A stretch of 64,000 nucleotides of DNA from Carallia brachiata. Lineage: Eukaryota > Streptophyta > Magnoliopsida > Malpighiales > Rhizophoraceae. Under the pieces are notes generated by a model. The model saw only the letters and a program-made list of their open reading frames with translations, was not told the DNA's origin and made no database searches. Positions 62,112 to 64,000 of this stretch are shown here, piece after piece. Position numbers and translations under genes: made by a program. Within the stretch, counting starts at the first letter, position 1; every line of letters starts with the position of its first letter. Location of the stretch: assembly GCA_021464245.1 (NCBI GenBank), contig JADCRB010000030.1, positions 647,376-711,375 on the forward strand, written 5' to 3'.

Positions 62112-64000
62112 TATGGGGGTGGGTCTAATTGGCAAGGTGAAAGCAATTATGCTGTCAACCGACAAAACAATACTGCAATAACAGTGCTCCTGCTGTGCTT
62201 GTCCGCAATGCTTCTAGACATAGAGGTGAATCCATGTCTTCTTCAGTTTTAATTATGTTCATGTGTTCATTCCTCTAATTGTACCGACAAGAGTTAGCTC
62301 ATTTTGCAAATGAAAATAACAGCTGTCTATGTCCGCCAACTCAATAATTTGAGTTTATCATTTTAAAATTCAATTCAATTCAATCTATATCGATTAAAAA
62401 AATCAATGAACTATAATATGAAACACTCAAAATAGAGATAACTCAAGTTTGAAATAATTCAGTATTCAACTGACTTAAAATTTAATTTACAATAAATTTA
62501 TACTTCTATTTTAAGAATATAACTCAAATTTTAAAAATAAAAATATATTTTAATTATTAGAATGTTTACCGTAAAATTTTTATATTACATTGTTCTGGTA
62601 CCTGTAAAGTAGTATCACTTTCAAGTTATCAATTATTAATAAATATTTGAAAATTCCAAAAAAAAAATAACAAGTAGAGACATGCTTCAAAAACTTTCAA
62701 ATTGTGCATATTTGTTTTTAAATTTAGTAAAAAGTGGAATGTTTGAACTGGTCGTTACCTAAATAGTTGAACCAGAGCGTAGCCTTGTTCCTAGTTGACT
62801 ATGAAATTGATTGCATTAGTTGGAGATGTCTGCCAACGAGGCAAATACAGTTGTAGTTATTGAATTTTCTTCCTCGACGTGAGAAAAGAAACGAGGAGGG
62901 AAAGAAAATTATATTACTGTTATATATATTTTATTTTTATTTAAATAATTTATTTTTTTAATTATTTTATTTTTTATAAATTATTATTTATTTTTTATCA
63001 TATTTTTTTTAATTTTTTCTATCACTTAAATAATTTTATTTTTTTTATTTTTTTTCTCACATTTTCTCTCAATTCAAACACACACTTAGTTCAGATGAAT
63101 TTGATTGCATTTTCTGTAGGGTGAAGACCTCTCTTTGGGGTTGACAACAGGTCCGTTTAAAAATGCTGTGAGATAAAGTATCGTAAATAAAAGTGTTGTG
63201 AATAAAATGTTATAATTAAAAGTATTGTTATTTAAAGTTACAAATTATTTGGTAATAATTATAAAAAAATTGTAGAAACATTTAAATTTTAAATGTTTAA
63301 TAATTTCTTGAATTGATAGAGTTAATTTTATTTATTTAATTCAAAATTTGTGTAGTATGTCAATTGAGTTTTATCAATTTCTTCAAAAATATATTTAAAG
63401 TGCTTTTGTGAAATTATAATTTTGAAAACTATCACATCTGTAAAATTCCGTTTAAAAAGAATTACTAAATATTTAAAAAATTATATTTAATTTAAAATAT
63501 AATTATTACACCAAAACACACTTTTCACTTTAATACTAAACATAATTACCGCGTTGTTTTTTTTTTTGTTGTGTCTAATCATCTCGTGGCTTGCGTGCAG
63601 GACTTGAGTTCTGTATTTCTATTTAGTTTTCGACATTTATGGGGAAAGTGCTCTGAATGGAAACCAAAGCCTTTCACACGCCGCCAACTACCGAATAACT
63701 TTAAATAACAATAACTTAAGATACCAATAAGAATTGCACCAAAAAAAAAATATCTATATCAATAAGAATAAATTAAATTAGATTTAAAATAAATCTATAA
63801 ACAGGATATATGACATTATTTTACTAGAAATTTACCTGTTTACTTATAATTTACAGATCCAAATAACATATAATAGTGTACTGATTTTTAACCTATATAC
63901 GTTGTTTAAATTTATTTTAAAATGAACAGTTTAACCAGTCATAGATGGATGACAGAAAATAAAATAATTTTAAAGAAAATAAATTGCATTAAGAGAGGGG
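62112..64000. other. Right-hand AT-rich intergenic DNA
   Basis: MES 3' UTR, then strongly AT-rich DNA. 62930-63088 resembles the AT-rich MITE family (ending TTTCTCTCAATTCAAACACACACTT). No gene is visible up to the edge. Confidence 0.45.

Noticed and set aside
63140..63560. Possible MITE with GGTCCGTTTA-type ends
   Set aside because: Inverted ends are too imperfect by eye and no target duplication was found.
1..64000. CRISPR arrays, bacterial operons, ribosome binding sites or prophage
   Set aside because: The window is plainly plant nuclear DNA with spliced genes; no such structures are expected or seen.

Overview
This is a plant nuclear genome window, most likely from a dicot. The sequence is AT-rich and intron-containing, with GT-AG introns, a eukaryotic tRNA-Trp, plant-only gene families (Dof, SKU5-similar, NRG1-type NLR, MES) and many small transposon relics. 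The NRG1-like helper NLR favours a dicot, because that lineage is reported missing from monocots. I cannot name the species. Only about a quarter of the window is gene; the rest is AT-rich intergenic DNA built largely from MITEs, SINEs, microsatellites and local duplications.

Layout. 1-3192 (-): 5' part of an NRG1/At5g66900-type helper NLR (RPW8-like CC, NB-ARC, start of the LRR) running off the left edge. 3.2-8.9 kb: transposon-rich, with a SINE copy, a 472-bp-period duplication whose two halves each took a different insertion, a 1.44-kb hAT-like element and a 0.4-kb fold-back element. 8948-9019 (-): tRNA-Trp(CCA). 9208-10443 (-): reticulon-like gene with one reading-frame break. 10.5-23.8 kb: no intact gene; it holds a Tourist-like element filled with CT-rich minisatellite, a segmental duplication pair (11.4 and 17.2 kb) and a truncated LINE in the second copy. 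23835-26741 and 32108-34600 (+): tandem SKU5-similar genes with identical exon layout, each carrying a different frameshift. 37392-38390 (-): intact Dof transcription factor with an inferred 5'-UTR intron. 38.7-52 kb: no recognised gene; it holds a second Tourist-like element and a run of three head-to-tail SINE copies. 52096-55568 (+): complete seven-exon ATG101 autophagy gene. 56.2-57.2 kb: a second element with a CT-rich core. 59121-62111 (+): complete three-exon methylesterase (MES) gene with an apparent GC-AG intron. The last 1.9 kb is AT-rich repeat DNA.

The genes are unrelated housekeeping, cell-wall, defence and regulatory genes; apart from the SKS tandem pair I see no functional cluster. 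The most distinctive signals are in the repeats: serial SINE insertion at one short motif (AAGAATACC), ultra-short poly(A)-tailed insertions with direct repeats, and several places where a duplicated copy preserves the pre-insertion site. All exon coordinates were derived by hand from splice signals, frame continuity and family resemblance; no alignments were run.
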